From Mycobacterium sp. AT1 (lineage in GTDB: Bacteria > Actinomycetota > Actinomycetes > Mycobacteriales > Mycobacteriaceae), in NCBI RefSeq assembly GCF_002043095.1, contig NZ_MVOC01000038.1, positions 1-64,000 on the forward strand: a stretch of DNA of 64,000 nt. The letters run 5' to 3'. This document shows positions 1-8,182 of this stretch, piece after piece. Position 1 is the stretch's first letter, and each line of letters opens with the position of its first letter. A model generated the notes under the pieces. The model did not search any database, was not told where the DNA came from, and was given only the letters and a program-made list of their open reading frames with translations. Made by a program: the position numbers and the translations under genes.

Positions 1-1
1 C

Positions 2-124
2 CGCCACGACTTGACCGTCCACGACGTGAAAGTCCTTCCCGCCGGGGCAATTCCACGCACCACCAGTGGGAAGTTGGCCCGAAGGGCGTGTCGGGCGCAG
101 TATCTCGACGGCGCCTGGGCCTAG
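2..124 (+). CDS. fatty-acyl-AMP ligase (FAAL/FadD family), C-terminal end only
   Basis: This is the last 40 codons of a gene that enters from the left edge; the frame starting at base 2 is open to TAG at 122-124. It contains the motif 'IPRTTSGKLARRACRAQYL', the usual C-terminal signature of FadD/FAAL adenylating enzymes, where the Lys of 'TSGKL' is the catalytic lysine of the adenylation half-reaction. Such enzymes activate fatty acids as acyl-AMP, usually for loading onto polyketide synthases in mycobacterial lipid synthesis. Its stop overlaps the stop of the convergent gene on the minus strand (shared bases 122-123). The substrate cannot be inferred from the tail alone. Family call is fairly secure; the subfamily is not. 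Confidence 0.8.
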   Translation, partial: RHDLTVHDVKVLPAGAIPRTTSGKLARRACRAQYLDGAWA

Positions 125-1341
125 ATCTGTCCGTGTCGCGGCGGCCGGGTCCCCGAGAGGGCATGGCGGCCGATGTGCTGGATCTTCCACCGCACCGGAT
201 CGTGCAGGGTGTGGGTACGGGCGTCGCGCCAGTAGCGCGACAGGTTCCCGCTCGCCGAGGCGCTGCGGGTGCCGCCCAGTTCGAACAGGGCAGCCGACGC
301 CTCGAGTGACGCGCGCACCGCGGCGACCTTGGCGACCGCGACGGCGATCGACGCGGCCGCCGTCGCGTCCGCGGTCGGGTTGGCCCGCGCCGTGTCGACC
401 TGACGGGCCGCCTCGGCGAGCAACGCCTGCGCGCCACGCACGGTGACCACCAACTCCCCGGCGAGTGCGACGACGGTGGGGTCGTCGACGGTCGAGTCGA
501 CCCGAGCCTCGAAGTGCGGGCGGGCCTTCGTGGCGTTCCGTACGCCTTCTTCGAGTGCGCCCGTGGCGATCCCGACGTCGATGGCGGCGTGCAGCAACTG
601 GGCCTGGGCGCCGTAGGTGGTCGGCTCGGCGAAGATGGGGGAGAAGGGGACGACGTGCTCCTCGGGTACCCGTACGTCGTCCAGGGTGACGGTGCCCGAC
701 GCGGTGGTCCGCTGGCCCATGCCGTCCCAGTCGTCGACGATCTGCAGGCCTGGAGCATCGCGTGGCACGAAGGCCAGTGCCTTGGGCGTGCTGGACGTCG
801 GCGCGTCGCCGGAGCCGTCCGCGACGGACGCCCTGACGATCACCCAGTCGGCGAAGAGCGCTCCCGTTGAGTAGAACTTGCGACCGGCGAGCACGTAGTC
901 ACCGGACTCGGCTTTGGTGAGCGTGGTGGAATCGACGTCGATCGGGTGCGGACCGCGTTCGGATTGGGCGTTGGCGAGCAGTCCGCCGCCACGGACGACG
1001 CCGTAGAAGAACGACTGTTGCGATGGCGTCCCCTTCAGCCGCACGGCTTCGAGAAAGGTGAAGTGCGAGTGGGGAATTTGCGCCAGTGACGGGTCCGCCT
1101 CGGCGACCGACCGAAACACCTCGGACACCACCTCGAAGGGGGCGTCCACCCCGCCGAACTCTTCTGGCACCGTCAGGGCCAGCAATCCGGATTCCTTGAG
1201 CGCCCGGACCTGGTCGTGCGGCAGGGCGCGTTCGGAGTCGCGGGCACTGGCGTCGGCGCCGAACTCGACAGAGAGGCGACGCGCCAACGCCACCGCGTCG
1301 GCGGCGGTCGTGACGACCTCCGTCGCGGCCGGTGCGGTCAC
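121..1341 (-). CDS. SfnB/DszC-like acyl-CoA dehydrogenase-fold monooxygenase (sulfur acquisition)
   Basis: A 406-residue flavoprotein of the acyl-CoA dehydrogenase fold. The order is an N-terminal helical domain, a middle beta domain with 'GRKFYSTGALFADW' and 'DDWDGMGQRTTASGTV', and a C-terminal helical domain ending 'DPVRWKIQHIGRHAL'. These segments are typical of the SfnB/DszC branch, which uses reduced flavin and O2 on organosulfur compounds rather than acyl-CoA. The GTG start overlaps the stop of the SsuD-like gene by 4 bases, so translation is probably coupled. As the third gene of a sulfur-scavenging operon it likely acts on a sulfone, sulfide or sulfonate. Exact substrate unknown; no flavin reductase lies in the window. 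Confidence 0.8.
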   Translation of the reverse strand: MTAPAATEVVTTAADAVALARRLSVEFGADASARDSERALPHDQVRALKESGLLALTVPEEFGGVDAPFEVVSEVFRSVAEADPSLAQIPHSHFTFLEAVRLKGTPSQQSFFYGVVRGGGLLANAQSERGPHPIDVDSTTLTKAESGDYVLAGRKFYSTGALFADWVIVRASVADGSGDAPTSSTPKALAFVPRDAPGLQIVDDWDGMGQRTTASGTVTLDDVRVPEEHVVPFSPIFAEPTTYGAQAQLLHAAIDVGIATGALEEGVRNATKARPHFEARVDSTVDDPTVVALAGELVVTVRGAQALLAEAARQVDTARANPTADATAAASIAVAVAKVAAVRASLEASAALFELGGTRSASASGNLSRYWRDARTHTLHDPVRWKIQHIGRHALSGTRPPRHGQI

Positions 1342-2507
1342 CGCGCGGTGCCAAGGAAGGGGACCGAGGTGGGAGTCGCATCGATCCGACCGGCGTCGAA
1401 AAACCCGCGCTCACGCAGCACAGGGACGACGCCCTCGCCGAACCAGTACAGCTCCTCGAGGTGCGGATAACCGGAGAAGATGAACTCGTCGATGCCAATT
1501 TCGGCGTATTCGGCGATCCGGTCGGCGACGTCGGTGTGACTACCCACCAGAGCGGTACCCGCCCCGCCGCGGACAAGGCCCACGCCCGCCCACAGGTTGG
1601 GTGCGATCTCCAGGCTGCGGGCGTCGTTCCAGGACCCGTCGGCACGGTTGGCTTCGTGCAGGGCGAGCATGCGCTTCTGTCCCTCGGACTGGCTGCGGCT
1701 CAGCCCGGCCTGGGCGTTGCGCACCGTCTCCTCGTCGAGCGCGTCGACGAATTTGCCTGCCTGCGCCCACGCTTCGTCGGCGGTGTCACGCGAGATGGTG
1801 TGCAACCGAATGCCGAAGCGCACCGTGCGGCCCTCGTCGGCGGCCTCCTTGCGGATCCACTCGATCTTGTCGCGGACCGCTTCCGGCGGCTCGCCCCAGG
1901 TCAGGTAGACGTCGGCGTGCTTGGCGGCCACCGGGCCGGCGGCCTTCGAGCTACCGCCAAAGTACAGCGGCGGCACCGGGTTTGGCGGCAGCGCCAGCGC
2001 GGCGTCCTCCACCTGGATGTGCTTGCCGTCCAGGGTCACGGTCTCGCCTGCCCACAGCCGCCGCACCACGTCGAGGAACTCGTCGCATCGCTCGTAGCGC
2101 GCGTCCTTGTCGAGGTAGTCCCCGAACGACCGTTGCTCGTGGGCTTCCCCGCCGACGACGACGTTGAGGAGCAGACGACCCGGGGCGTGTCTGGCGAACG
2201 TTGCCGCCATCTGAGCCGAGAGGGTGGGGCTGACGAGGCCGGGGCGGAACGCGACGAGGAAGGCCAGCGACGTGGTCTCCCTGGCCAGCAGGGCGGCGGT
2301 GATGAAGGCGTCCTCACACCACGCGCCGGTGGGGATGAGCGCACCGGTGAACCCGAACGACTCCGCGGCGCGAACGATCGAGCCGAGGTAGTCGATCGAG
2401 GCGTCGCGGTCGCTGTGTGCCGATCCGGCCGGGGTGCCGTGACCGCCGCCGACGATCAGTCGGCTGTCGCCATAGGTGGGCAGGAACCAGTGAAGCTTGA
2501 CGGGCAT
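1338..2507 (-). CDS. ssuD: FMNH2-dependent alkanesulfonate monooxygenase (SsuD-like)
   Basis: A 389-residue luciferase-like (TIM barrel) monooxygenase closely resembling SsuD, which cleaves alkanesulfonates to aldehyde and sulfite using FMNH2 and O2. Visible SsuD features are the N-terminal 'HWFLPTYGDSRL', 'LIPTGAWCEDA' (the family's active-site Cys), 'PPLYFGGSS', 'LYLTWGEPPE'-like text, and 'NLWAGVGLVRGGAGTALVG'. ATG at 2507 is chosen over in-frame upstream starts because the homologous N-terminus begins there and a TAGGAG ribosome site lies just upstream, overlapping the previous gene's stop. Its own stop overlaps the start of the SfnB-like gene. Likely induced under sulfur limitation, by analogy with the family. 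Confidence 0.88.
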   Translation of the reverse strand: MPVKLHWFLPTYGDSRLIVGGGHGTPAGSAHSDRDASIDYLGSIVRAAESFGFTGALIPTGAWCEDAFITAALLARETTSLAFLVAFRPGLVSPTLSAQMAATFARHAPGRLLLNVVVGGEAHEQRSFGDYLDKDARYERCDEFLDVVRRLWAGETVTLDGKHIQVEDAALALPPNPVPPLYFGGSSKAAGPVAAKHADVYLTWGEPPEAVRDKIEWIRKEAADEGRTVRFGIRLHTISRDTADEAWAQAGKFVDALDEETVRNAQAGLSRSQSEGQKRMLALHEANRADGSWNDARSLEIAPNLWAGVGLVRGGAGTALVGSHTDVADRIAEYAEIGIDEFIFSGYPHLEELYWFGEGVVPVLRERGFFDAGRIDATPTSVPFLGTAR

Positions 2508-2517
2508 GGCGAGACTC

Positions 2518-4005
2518 CTAGCGGCTGGCCGTCGGCTGCGAGGCCGTCGACGACGATGATGAGGGCTTGGTGGAGGGTCGTTCGATTGTCGTCGACGACG
2601 GCCCGCCCACCCGGTACCGGGATCCGCGATGTTCGTCGGGGAGGCGGTCGCCCCGGCCAAACAGCTTGTTGCGCAACGTGCCCGGCGCGTACTCCGATTG
2701 GTAGGCGCCACGCGCGGTCAACACCGGCACCACGTGGTCGACGAAGTCGGCGAAGGTGCCCGGCGTGATGGCGTAGGCCAGGTTGAAGCCGTCGACGTCG
2801 GTTTCGGCGACCCACTCCTGCAAGACGTCGGCGACGCGTTCACCCGAGCCGACGATCAGCGGGCCGATGCCGCCGATCTTGCCCCAGTTGGCGATGTCGC
2901 GGACCGCCCATTCACCGCCGTCCGGATCGGCGGACTGGAAGGCCTTGACCGCCGAGAGGATGGCGTTGGAGTCGACGTTGCCGATTGGCTCGTCGAGCCC
3001 GTAGCCGGCCAGGTCGACGCCCATCCAGCCGGACATGAACACCAGGGCGCCCTCGGGGTCGCCGTAGGAGAGGTACTCGGCGTGCTTGGCCCGGGCTTCC
3101 TCGTCGGTCTCGGCGGTGATGACCGTGGACAGGTTGAAGATCTTCGCCGCGTAGGGATCTCGGCCCGCCAGCTCCAGCTCCCGGCGAATCGTCGTCACCG
3201 TCTCGCGAAGGATCTCCTTCGTCGGGGCCGCGGTGAAGATGGCCTCGGCGTTCTCGGCGGCGAACCGGACCCCACGCGGTGAGGCTCCGGCCTGGAACAT
3301 GACGGGTGTCCGCTGCGGGGACGGCTCGGAGAGGTGGATTCCCGGCACGGTGAAATGCGTTCCGGCATGGCCGATGTGGTGCACCTTGTCGGGATCGGTG
3401 AAGACACCGCGTTCGCGGTCGCGGATGACGGCGTCGTCCTCCCAGGACCCTTCCCACAGCTTGTAGAGGACTTCCAGGTACTCGTCGGCGTGGTCGTAGC
3501 GGGCGTCGTGGGCCGGTTGGTCGGTCTGGCCCATGTTGCGGGCCGCCGAGGGAAGGTAGCCGGTGACGACGTTCCAGCCGACCCGGCCCTTGGTGAGGTG
3601 GTCGAGCGTGGACACGCGCCTGGCGAACGGATACGGGTGCTCGAACCCCGTTCCGGTGGTGATGCCGAAGCCGAGGTGCTCGGTGACCAATGCCATCGCG
3701 GACACCAGCAGCAGCGGGTCGTTGACCGGAACCTGGGCGGCCTGCCGGATCGCGGCCTCGTCGCTGGCGCCGTAGACGTCGTAGGTGCCGAGGACGTCGG
3801 CGATGAACAGCCCGTCGAACCGACCTCGCTCGAGGAGTCGGGCGAGGTCGGCCCAGTAGGACAGGTCCTTGTACTGCGAGGACCTGTCCTGCGGGTGCCG
3901 CCAGAGGCCGGGTGACTGGTGGGCGACGCAGTTCATGTCGAACGCGTTGAAACGGATCGGTCGGGTCACTGGCACGAGTTTGGCGACCGGACCGCGCGAC
4001 GTCAC
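2518..4005 (-). CDS. NtaA/SnaA/DszA-family FMN-dependent monooxygenase
   Basis: A 495-residue flavin-dependent monooxygenase of the NtaA/SnaA/DszA(SoxA) class, first gene of the sulfur operon. Family marks include 'NAFDMNCVAHQSPGLWRHP' near the start, 'FIADVLGTYDVYG', 'TGTGFEHPYPFARRVSTLDH', 'GRVGWNVVTGYLPSAARN' and 'PVMFQAGASPRG'. Members oxidise sulfones, nitrilotriacetate-type amines or related compounds with FMNH2. The gene begins with GTG at 4005; GTG at 3975 or 3969 is also possible, and none has a clear ribosome site. After the conserved C-terminus ('LFGRGDRLPDEHRGSRYR') there is an extra Ser/Thr-rich tail of about 30 residues. Context with SsuD- and SfnB-like genes favours an organosulfur substrate. 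Confidence 0.82.
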   Translation of the reverse strand: MTSRGPVAKLVPVTRPIRFNAFDMNCVAHQSPGLWRHPQDRSSQYKDLSYWADLARLLERGRFDGLFIADVLGTYDVYGASDEAAIRQAAQVPVNDPLLLVSAMALVTEHLGFGITTGTGFEHPYPFARRVSTLDHLTKGRVGWNVVTGYLPSAARNMGQTDQPAHDARYDHADEYLEVLYKLWEGSWEDDAVIRDRERGVFTDPDKVHHIGHAGTHFTVPGIHLSEPSPQRTPVMFQAGASPRGVRFAAENAEAIFTAAPTKEILRETVTTIRRELELAGRDPYAAKIFNLSTVITAETDEEARAKHAEYLSYGDPEGALVFMSGWMGVDLAGYGLDEPIGNVDSNAILSAVKAFQSADPDGGEWAVRDIANWGKIGGIGPLIVGSGERVADVLQEWVAETDVDGFNLAYAITPGTFADFVDHVVPVLTARGAYQSEYAPGTLRNKLFGRGDRLPDEHRGSRYRVGGPSSTTIERPSTKPSSSSSTASQPTASR

Positions 4006-4042
4006 TGCTTTGCGTCAGGGCGATTCGAAGGGTGCGCGGACG

Positions 4043-4351
4043 CTACACGCAGAACGGCCCGATGCAGATGCCGCCGTTGGGTTCCCAACCACCGTTCCAG
4101 CCGCCGGGGATGGGTCCGCCCTGGTAGGGCGGAGGTGGTGGCGGGCCCCAGCCGACGGGACCGGGACCCCAGGCCGGCGGCGGTGGCGGGCCCCACGGTG
4201 CGGGTGGGGGAGGCGGGCCCCAGCGGGCGGGTACGGGTCCGCCCGGGGCGGGTGCGGCATTGGCCACGCCGGTGCTGACTCCCAGGGCGGCGGCGGCGAG
4301 TCCGCCGGCCATGGCAATTCCGGCGACGATCTTCGTGGACTTCATCGACAT
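4043..4351 (-). CDS. small secreted Pro/Gly-rich protein
   Basis: A 102-residue protein with a signal peptide: basic N-terminus 'MSMKSTK', a hydrophobic core, and a likely cleavage after 'GVANA'. The mature part is low complexity, with repeated 'WGPPPPP'-type units and a C-terminal 'GGICIGPFCV' that holds its only two Cys residues. Proteins of this type are common in mycobacterial exported proteomes, mostly without known function. The start could be Met1 or Met3. It runs in the same direction as the sulfur operon downstream, but the composition gives no sign of shared function. Function unknown; real gene status is supported by the signal peptide and compositional organisation. Confidence 0.72.
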   Translation of the reverse strand: MSMKSTKIVAGIAMAGGLAAAALGVSTGVANAAPAPGGPVPARWGPPPPPAPWGPPPPPAWGPGPVGWGPPPPPPYQGGPIPGGWNGGWEPNGGICIGPFCV

Positions 4352-4481
4352 TCGGTCCTTCCGGGTTCGGCGCTGGGCGGAATGTTCCGCCTAGCAACAC
4401 ACCCGTCACGGTAGTTAGCCATGTTAAGTACCAGCTGTGAGCACCGTCAGCATCCGCTTTGCGGCGCCGACGGCCGGGCGA

Positions 4482-4799
4482 CTATCCGCCGCCGAGGCTC
4501 TTCTGAAGCGCGATGCACTTGCCGTAGTTCTCGGGGGTGCACGGGATGCCCTGCACCGATCCGTACCCGTTGAAGTTGGGGTCCACGATCGGGCCGGTGG
4601 CGGACGCCTGTGGCGGGACGACGACACCCGGAGCGCCGAAGCCGCCCGCCTGGCCCGGGGAGCAGACTCCCTCGAACCGGGTTGGCACGGTGCCGAACGG
4701 GCAGTCCTTGGCCACTGCCGGGGAGGCGGCAACCAGGGGCGCAGCAACGAACGCGGCGGCACAGCCGAAAACCCAGATTCCGCGTCTGACGTTGATCAT
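4482..4799 (-). CDS. small secreted protein of unknown function
   Basis: A 105-residue protein with a clear Sec-type signal peptide ('MINVRRGIWVFGCAAAFVAA', predicted cleavage after 'SPAVA'). The mature part has four Cys residues (in 'KDCPFG', 'GVCSPG', 'GIPCTP', 'GKCIAL'), which could form two disulfides outside the membrane, and a Gly-rich end. No enzymatic motif is recognised. It precedes another small exported protein on the same strand with about 130 bases between, so the two may be co-expressed. The family is not recognised beyond being a short mycobacterial-type exported protein. Confidence 0.7.
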   Translation of the reverse strand: MINVRRGIWVFGCAAAFVAAPLVAASPAVAKDCPFGTVPTRFEGVCSPGQAGGFGAPGVVVPPQASATGPIVDPNFNGYGSVQGIPCTPENYGKCIALQKSLGGG

Positions 4800-4928
4800 T
4801 TTGCTCCAAACGGTTAGCCCGACTCGCGTTAGCTTAGCCTGTCCGCTTCACGTGCGGTGCCCGTGTGGGAACCCGGCCCCTCGTTCGCGCGTGCAGGGTT
4901 GTTGGTGCGGGTGGTCAACAGGCGGTGA

Positions 4929-6137
4929 TCAATCGTGGCTCTCGAACAAGTGCCGAAGGAATGGGGTGGTGTCGGGCGTCGACGCCAACACAGTGCCGCT
5001 GTGGTCCTCGTCGGGATAGATCTTCAGGGTGACGTCCTGGTTGTTGGTCGTGAGCTGGTCGTAGAGCACCAGCGACGACTTGGCGGGCACATCGGTGTCC
5101 AACAGACCCGCGCCGAGGAATATTGGACGGTCGTACCCTGTGACAGCTGTGCCCATGTAGGCGTCCAGCGCTGCGTCGACACCGGGCAGCGCAGCCAGCG
5201 GCCGACTGAAGAACGTCGTGGGAGTCATGCCGGCCAGTTCCGTGTCGAGCTGAGGTTTGCAGGTGGTTTCGGCCTTGGCCACGGCATCGAGTCCTACGGG
5301 GGACAGGACTGAGTCGACGTCGATGTCGGGGTTGGCCTCGCGGAATCCGGCCAGGATGTAGGCGGTGTAACTGTTGGCGGCGGGTCCCAGTTGTGCAGGC
5401 AGCGCCAAGTCCGGTCCACCGAGCTTGATGACGGCCTCGATGTTGGCCGGGGTGCCAGTGGCGACTACGCCGCGGTAGTCCAACCCGGAGCCTGCGCTGA
5501 ACTCGGTGGCCCAGCGGGCGCTGTTCACCGCCGCGCCGCCGCCTTGGGACTGGCCGATGATGGCCCACTCCGGTGACAGCGGCAGGTCCATGTGATGAAG
5601 GGCGAGCACCGAGTCGACGACGGCGTGAGCGGTGGCCATGCTGTTGAGATAGCTCATCAGCCCCGGTGTGCCGAGTCCGACGTAATCACTGGCGACGATC
5701 GCGTAGCCCTGATCCAGCCAGTGCGACAAGTACTCGTCGTCCCTGGCGCTGCGTGGCTGCGCCGACGGGGTGCAGTCATCACCCAACCCGACAGTGCCGT
5801 GCGCCCACGCCACGACTGGCCAACCACCCTCGGGTGCCGGCCGCTTGGGCAGGAAGACCGCGGCGGTACTGACCGCAGGCTGGCCGTGCTGGTTGAGTGT
5901 CGAATACAGGATTCGGTACGCCGCCCCTGCCCCGGTGACCGAGAGGGCCGGATCCAGCGGGACGGTGTCGATCAATCCGCCTGGCGGAGGGATCGGCCCG
6001 TCGTAATGCGTGGCGTTCAGACCCGACCAATGCGGGGCGGTCGCCGCCACCGCCGAGGGGGACAGGGCGAACCCCATGGCCGCGAACGCGGCAATCATGA
6101 AGGCGAGCGTGATTCTCACAGGAGGGAGCGACGGCAC
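4929..6137 (-). CDS. secreted lipase (fungal-type secretory lipase family, alpha/beta hydrolase)
   Basis: About 402 residues: a signal peptide ('VRITLAFMIAAFAAMGFAL', cleavage near 'SAVA') followed by an alpha/beta hydrolase of the secretory lipase (LIP) family. Visible landmarks are 'VVAWAHGTVGLGDDCTPS' (oxyanion region), the nucleophile elbow 'GQSQGGG' and the C-terminal 'YPDEDHSGTV' with the catalytic His. It probably hydrolyses extracellular acyl esters. The start is uncertain: GTG 6137, GTG 6119 and ATG 6098 all keep a hydrophobic signal core, and none has a strong ribosome site. It is divergent from the DDAH gene, whose leaderless promoter lies about 45 bases beyond this start. Confidence 0.8.
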   Translation of the reverse strand: MPSLPPVRITLAFMIAAFAAMGFALSPSAVAATAPHWSGLNATHYDGPIPPPGGLIDTVPLDPALSVTGAGAAYRILYSTLNQHGQPAVSTAAVFLPKRPAPEGGWPVVAWAHGTVGLGDDCTPSAQPRSARDDEYLSHWLDQGYAIVASDYVGLGTPGLMSYLNSMATAHAVVDSVLALHHMDLPLSPEWAIIGQSQGGGAAVNSARWATEFSAGSGLDYRGVVATGTPANIEAVIKLGGPDLALPAQLGPAANSYTAYILAGFREANPDIDVDSVLSPVGLDAVAKAETTCKPQLDTELAGMTPTTFFSRPLAALPGVDAALDAYMGTAVTGYDRPIFLGAGLLDTDVPAKSSLVLYDQLTTNNQDVTLKIYPDEDHSGTVLASTPDTTPFLRHLFESHD

Positions 6138-6182
6138 CCTCGCGATGCTGTCACACGGAATCTGATCAGCGCGCCGCTCACC

Positions 6183-6188
6183 TACGAT
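6183..6188 (+). promoter_or_regulatory. -10 hexamer for a leaderless DDAH transcript
   Basis: TACGAT matches the actinobacterial -10 consensus TANNNT and ends 6 bases before the ATG at 6195, so transcription would start at or next to the start codon. No ribosome site precedes the ATG, which fits a leaderless mRNA. No clear -35 element was seen. Confidence 0.5.
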
Positions 6189-6194
6189 GTCGGG

Positions 6195-6959
6195 ATGCCT
6201 GAGCGCCCCTTCGCACTCGTCCGTCGACCAGCGGACACCCTGGCCGAGGGCATCGTCACCTTCATCGAACGCCATCCCGTCGACCTCGAGTTGGCGAAGC
6301 GTCAATGGGACGGTTACGTGGCGGCACTGCACCGCAGCGGTTGGCCGACCGTGGTGATCGCCGGCGACGACGCCATGCCCGACTGCGTCTTCGTCGAGGA
6401 CGTCGTGGTGATGTTCGGAGACCTTGCGGTGGTGACCAATCCGCGTCAGCCAACGCGCAACCCGGAGACGACGGCGGTGCGGCGAACCCTCGACGACCTG
6501 GGCCTCGAGTCGACCTCGATCACCGAGGGAACCCTCGACGGTGGTGACGTCCTCAAGGTGGGTTCCCAGGTGTACGTCGGTCTCAGCGGCACCACCAGCG
6601 CCTCGGCGATCGACCAGTTGGCCCGCATCCTGACTCCGCGGGGATACACCGTGACCGCGGTGCCGCTGACCAAGGCGCTACACCTCAAGAGCGCGGTCAC
6701 CGCGCTCCCGGACGGCACGATCATCGGGTACGAGCCCGTCGTGGACGACCCAGGCATCTTCGAGTCGTTCCTCGCCGTCGCGGAGGAACCCGGTGCGCAC
6801 GTGGTCGTCCTCGACGACGACCTGCTGCTGATGAGCTCCGCCGCGCCGGAGACCGCCGCGCTGCTCACCGACCGCGGCTATCGACTGGAACGCGTGGACG
6901 TCTCGGAGTACGAAAAGCTGGAGGGCTGCGTGACCTGTCTGAGCGTGCGGGTCCGCTGA
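6195..6959 (+). CDS. ddaH: dimethylarginine dimethylaminohydrolase (DDAH)-like
   Basis: A 254-residue guanidino-modifying enzyme. DDAH converts N-methylated arginines to citrulline and methylamines; the same pentein fold also covers other amidinotransfer enzymes. Visible features: 'CVFVEDVVVMF' (the FxED segment, about residues 64-74), 'EGTLDGGDVL' (about 111-120), 'ALHLKSAVTAL' with the putative catalytic His163, and 'EGCVTCLSV' near the end with the probable nucleophile Cys248. Length matches bacterial DDAH. ATG 6195 is chosen because the homology starts there and a -10 hexamer sits just upstream; the open frame extends much further upstream only because it is antisense to the lipase. The next gene follows after 16 bases, so the two are probably co-transcribed. 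Confidence 0.85.
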   Translation: MPERPFALVRRPADTLAEGIVTFIERHPVDLELAKRQWDGYVAALHRSGWPTVVIAGDDAMPDCVFVEDVVVMFGDLAVVTNPRQPTRNPETTAVRRTLDDLGLESTSITEGTLDGGDVLKVGSQVYVGLSGTTSASAIDQLARILTPRGYTVTAVPLTKALHLKSAVTALPDGTIIGYEPVVDDPGIFESFLAVAEEPGAHVVVLDDDLLLMSSAAPETAALLTDRGYRLERVDVSEYEKLEGCVTCLSVRVR

Positions 6960-6975
6960 CCATGACGTTCGCCTG

Positions 6976-8151
6976 ATGTTCCTCGTCGTCCTCGGCGCGG
7001 TTCTCGCGTCGATGCACTTCTTCGTCTGGGCGAGGTTGGTCAAGGACACCACCCGCCCCGGTCGGGTCCGCTGGATCCTGTCGGGCCTCGTCGTGGCCCT
7101 GGCCGTCCTGCTGATGGCGACGTTGGGCCTCCGTGGGGTCGTTCCCGCGGAGATAGCCTGGCCCGGCTACCTGTGGTTCGCGCTCGTCGCGTACCTGTTC
7201 TTGGTGCTGCTCGTGCTGGAGCCCGTTCGCTGGATACTGCGACGACGGATCCGGCGGCGCCCGGCGGGGGAGGTGCCGACGGCGCCAGAGCCGGACGCTC
7301 CCGAGCCGGACACGGTGAACCGGCGGCTGTTCCTGGCCCGGGCCAGTGCGGCGGCGGCGGGCGCCGTCTCGGTCGGCGTGGTCGGGGTCGGTGCCGCGAC
7401 GGCGCTGGGGCCGCCGAACGTCGTGCACGTCCCGGTGCGATTGCGCCGACTCGACCAGGGGTTGAGCGGCTTTCGGATCGCCGTGGTGTCCGACATCCAC
7501 CTGGGGCCGCTCGCGGGCCGAGCGCACACCGAACGCATTGTCAGGATGATCAACGAGACCTCGCCGGATCTGGTGGCGATCGTCGGCGACCTGGTTGACG
7601 GCACGGTGGCCGAGCTGGGCTCAGCGGCGGAACCGCTGCGCGACTTGCACTCTCGCGAGGGCACGTTCTTCGTCACCGGAAACCACGAGTACTTCGTCGA
7701 CGACACGGCCTCGTGGCTGACCGAGCTCGAGCGGCTTGGGGTGCAGCCGCTGCGCAACGAGAACACGGTGATTCGGCGCGGTGGCGCGGCGTTCGACCTC
7801 GCCGGAGTCAACGACGTCGCGGGTGCGTCCCGGTCGGACCCGCCCGACTTCGACAAGGCGCTGAGCGGGCGGGACCCGGCCCGGCCGACCGTTCTCCTGG
7901 CTCACCAACCGGTGCAGGTGGCCACGGCCGCCCAACACGGCGTGGACTTGCAACTGTCCGGGCACACCCACGGTGGCCAGATGTGGCCGTTCCACTACGC
8001 CGTCCGCGCGGTGCAGCCGTCGCTGGCGGGGTTGTCCGCCGTCGGCGACACCCAGCTGTACGTGACAAGGGGAGCCGGGTTCTGGGGTCCGCCGGTGCGA
8101 GTCGGCGCGCCACCGGACATCAGCGTGATCTCGCTGGAGCAACGAGGCTGA
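6976..8151 (+). CDS. membrane-anchored metallophosphoesterase (YkuE/YaeI-like)
   Basis: A 391-residue protein. The first 90 residues carry three hydrophobic segments ('MFLVVLGAVLASMHFF', 'ILSGLVVALAVLLMATLGL', 'LWFALVAYLFLVLLVL'), followed by a basic stretch, a second hydrophobic stretch after 'NRRLFLARASAAAA' that resembles a Tat-like motif, and a calcineurin-type phosphoesterase domain. Metal-binding motifs are 'VVSDIHLGPL', 'VAIVGDLVDG', 'FFVTGNHEYF', 'LLAHQP' and 'LSGHTHGGQMWP'. Relatives act on phosphate esters of nucleotides or lipid-linked intermediates at the membrane; the substrate here is unknown. It lies 16 bases after the DDAH gene on the same strand, probably in one transcript. 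Confidence 0.85.
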   Translation: MFLVVLGAVLASMHFFVWARLVKDTTRPGRVRWILSGLVVALAVLLMATLGLRGVVPAEIAWPGYLWFALVAYLFLVLLVLEPVRWILRRRIRRRPAGEVPTAPEPDAPEPDTVNRRLFLARASAAAAGAVSVGVVGVGAATALGPPNVVHVPVRLRRLDQGLSGFRIAVVSDIHLGPLAGRAHTERIVRMINETSPDLVAIVGDLVDGTVAELGSAAEPLRDLHSREGTFFVTGNHEYFVDDTASWLTELERLGVQPLRNENTVIRRGGAAFDLAGVNDVAGASRSDPPDFDKALSGRDPARPTVLLAHQPVQVATAAQHGVDLQLSGHTHGGQMWPFHYAVRAVQPSLAGLSAVGDTQLYVTRGAGFWGPPVRVGAPPDISVISLEQRG

Positions 8152-8182
8152 CCCCGCGGACGGCTAGGGCAGAATCGAAGGC

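Noticed and set aside
66..446. Long Arg/Pro-rich open frames overlapping the acyl-CoA dehydrogenase-like gene
   Set aside because: Shadow frames in GC-rich DNA; the other strand encodes a recognisable flavoprotein.
5592..6194. Upstream extension of the DDAH frame (about 200 codons)
   Set aside because: It is antisense to the secreted lipase and has no homology; a -10 hexamer directly precedes ATG 6195.
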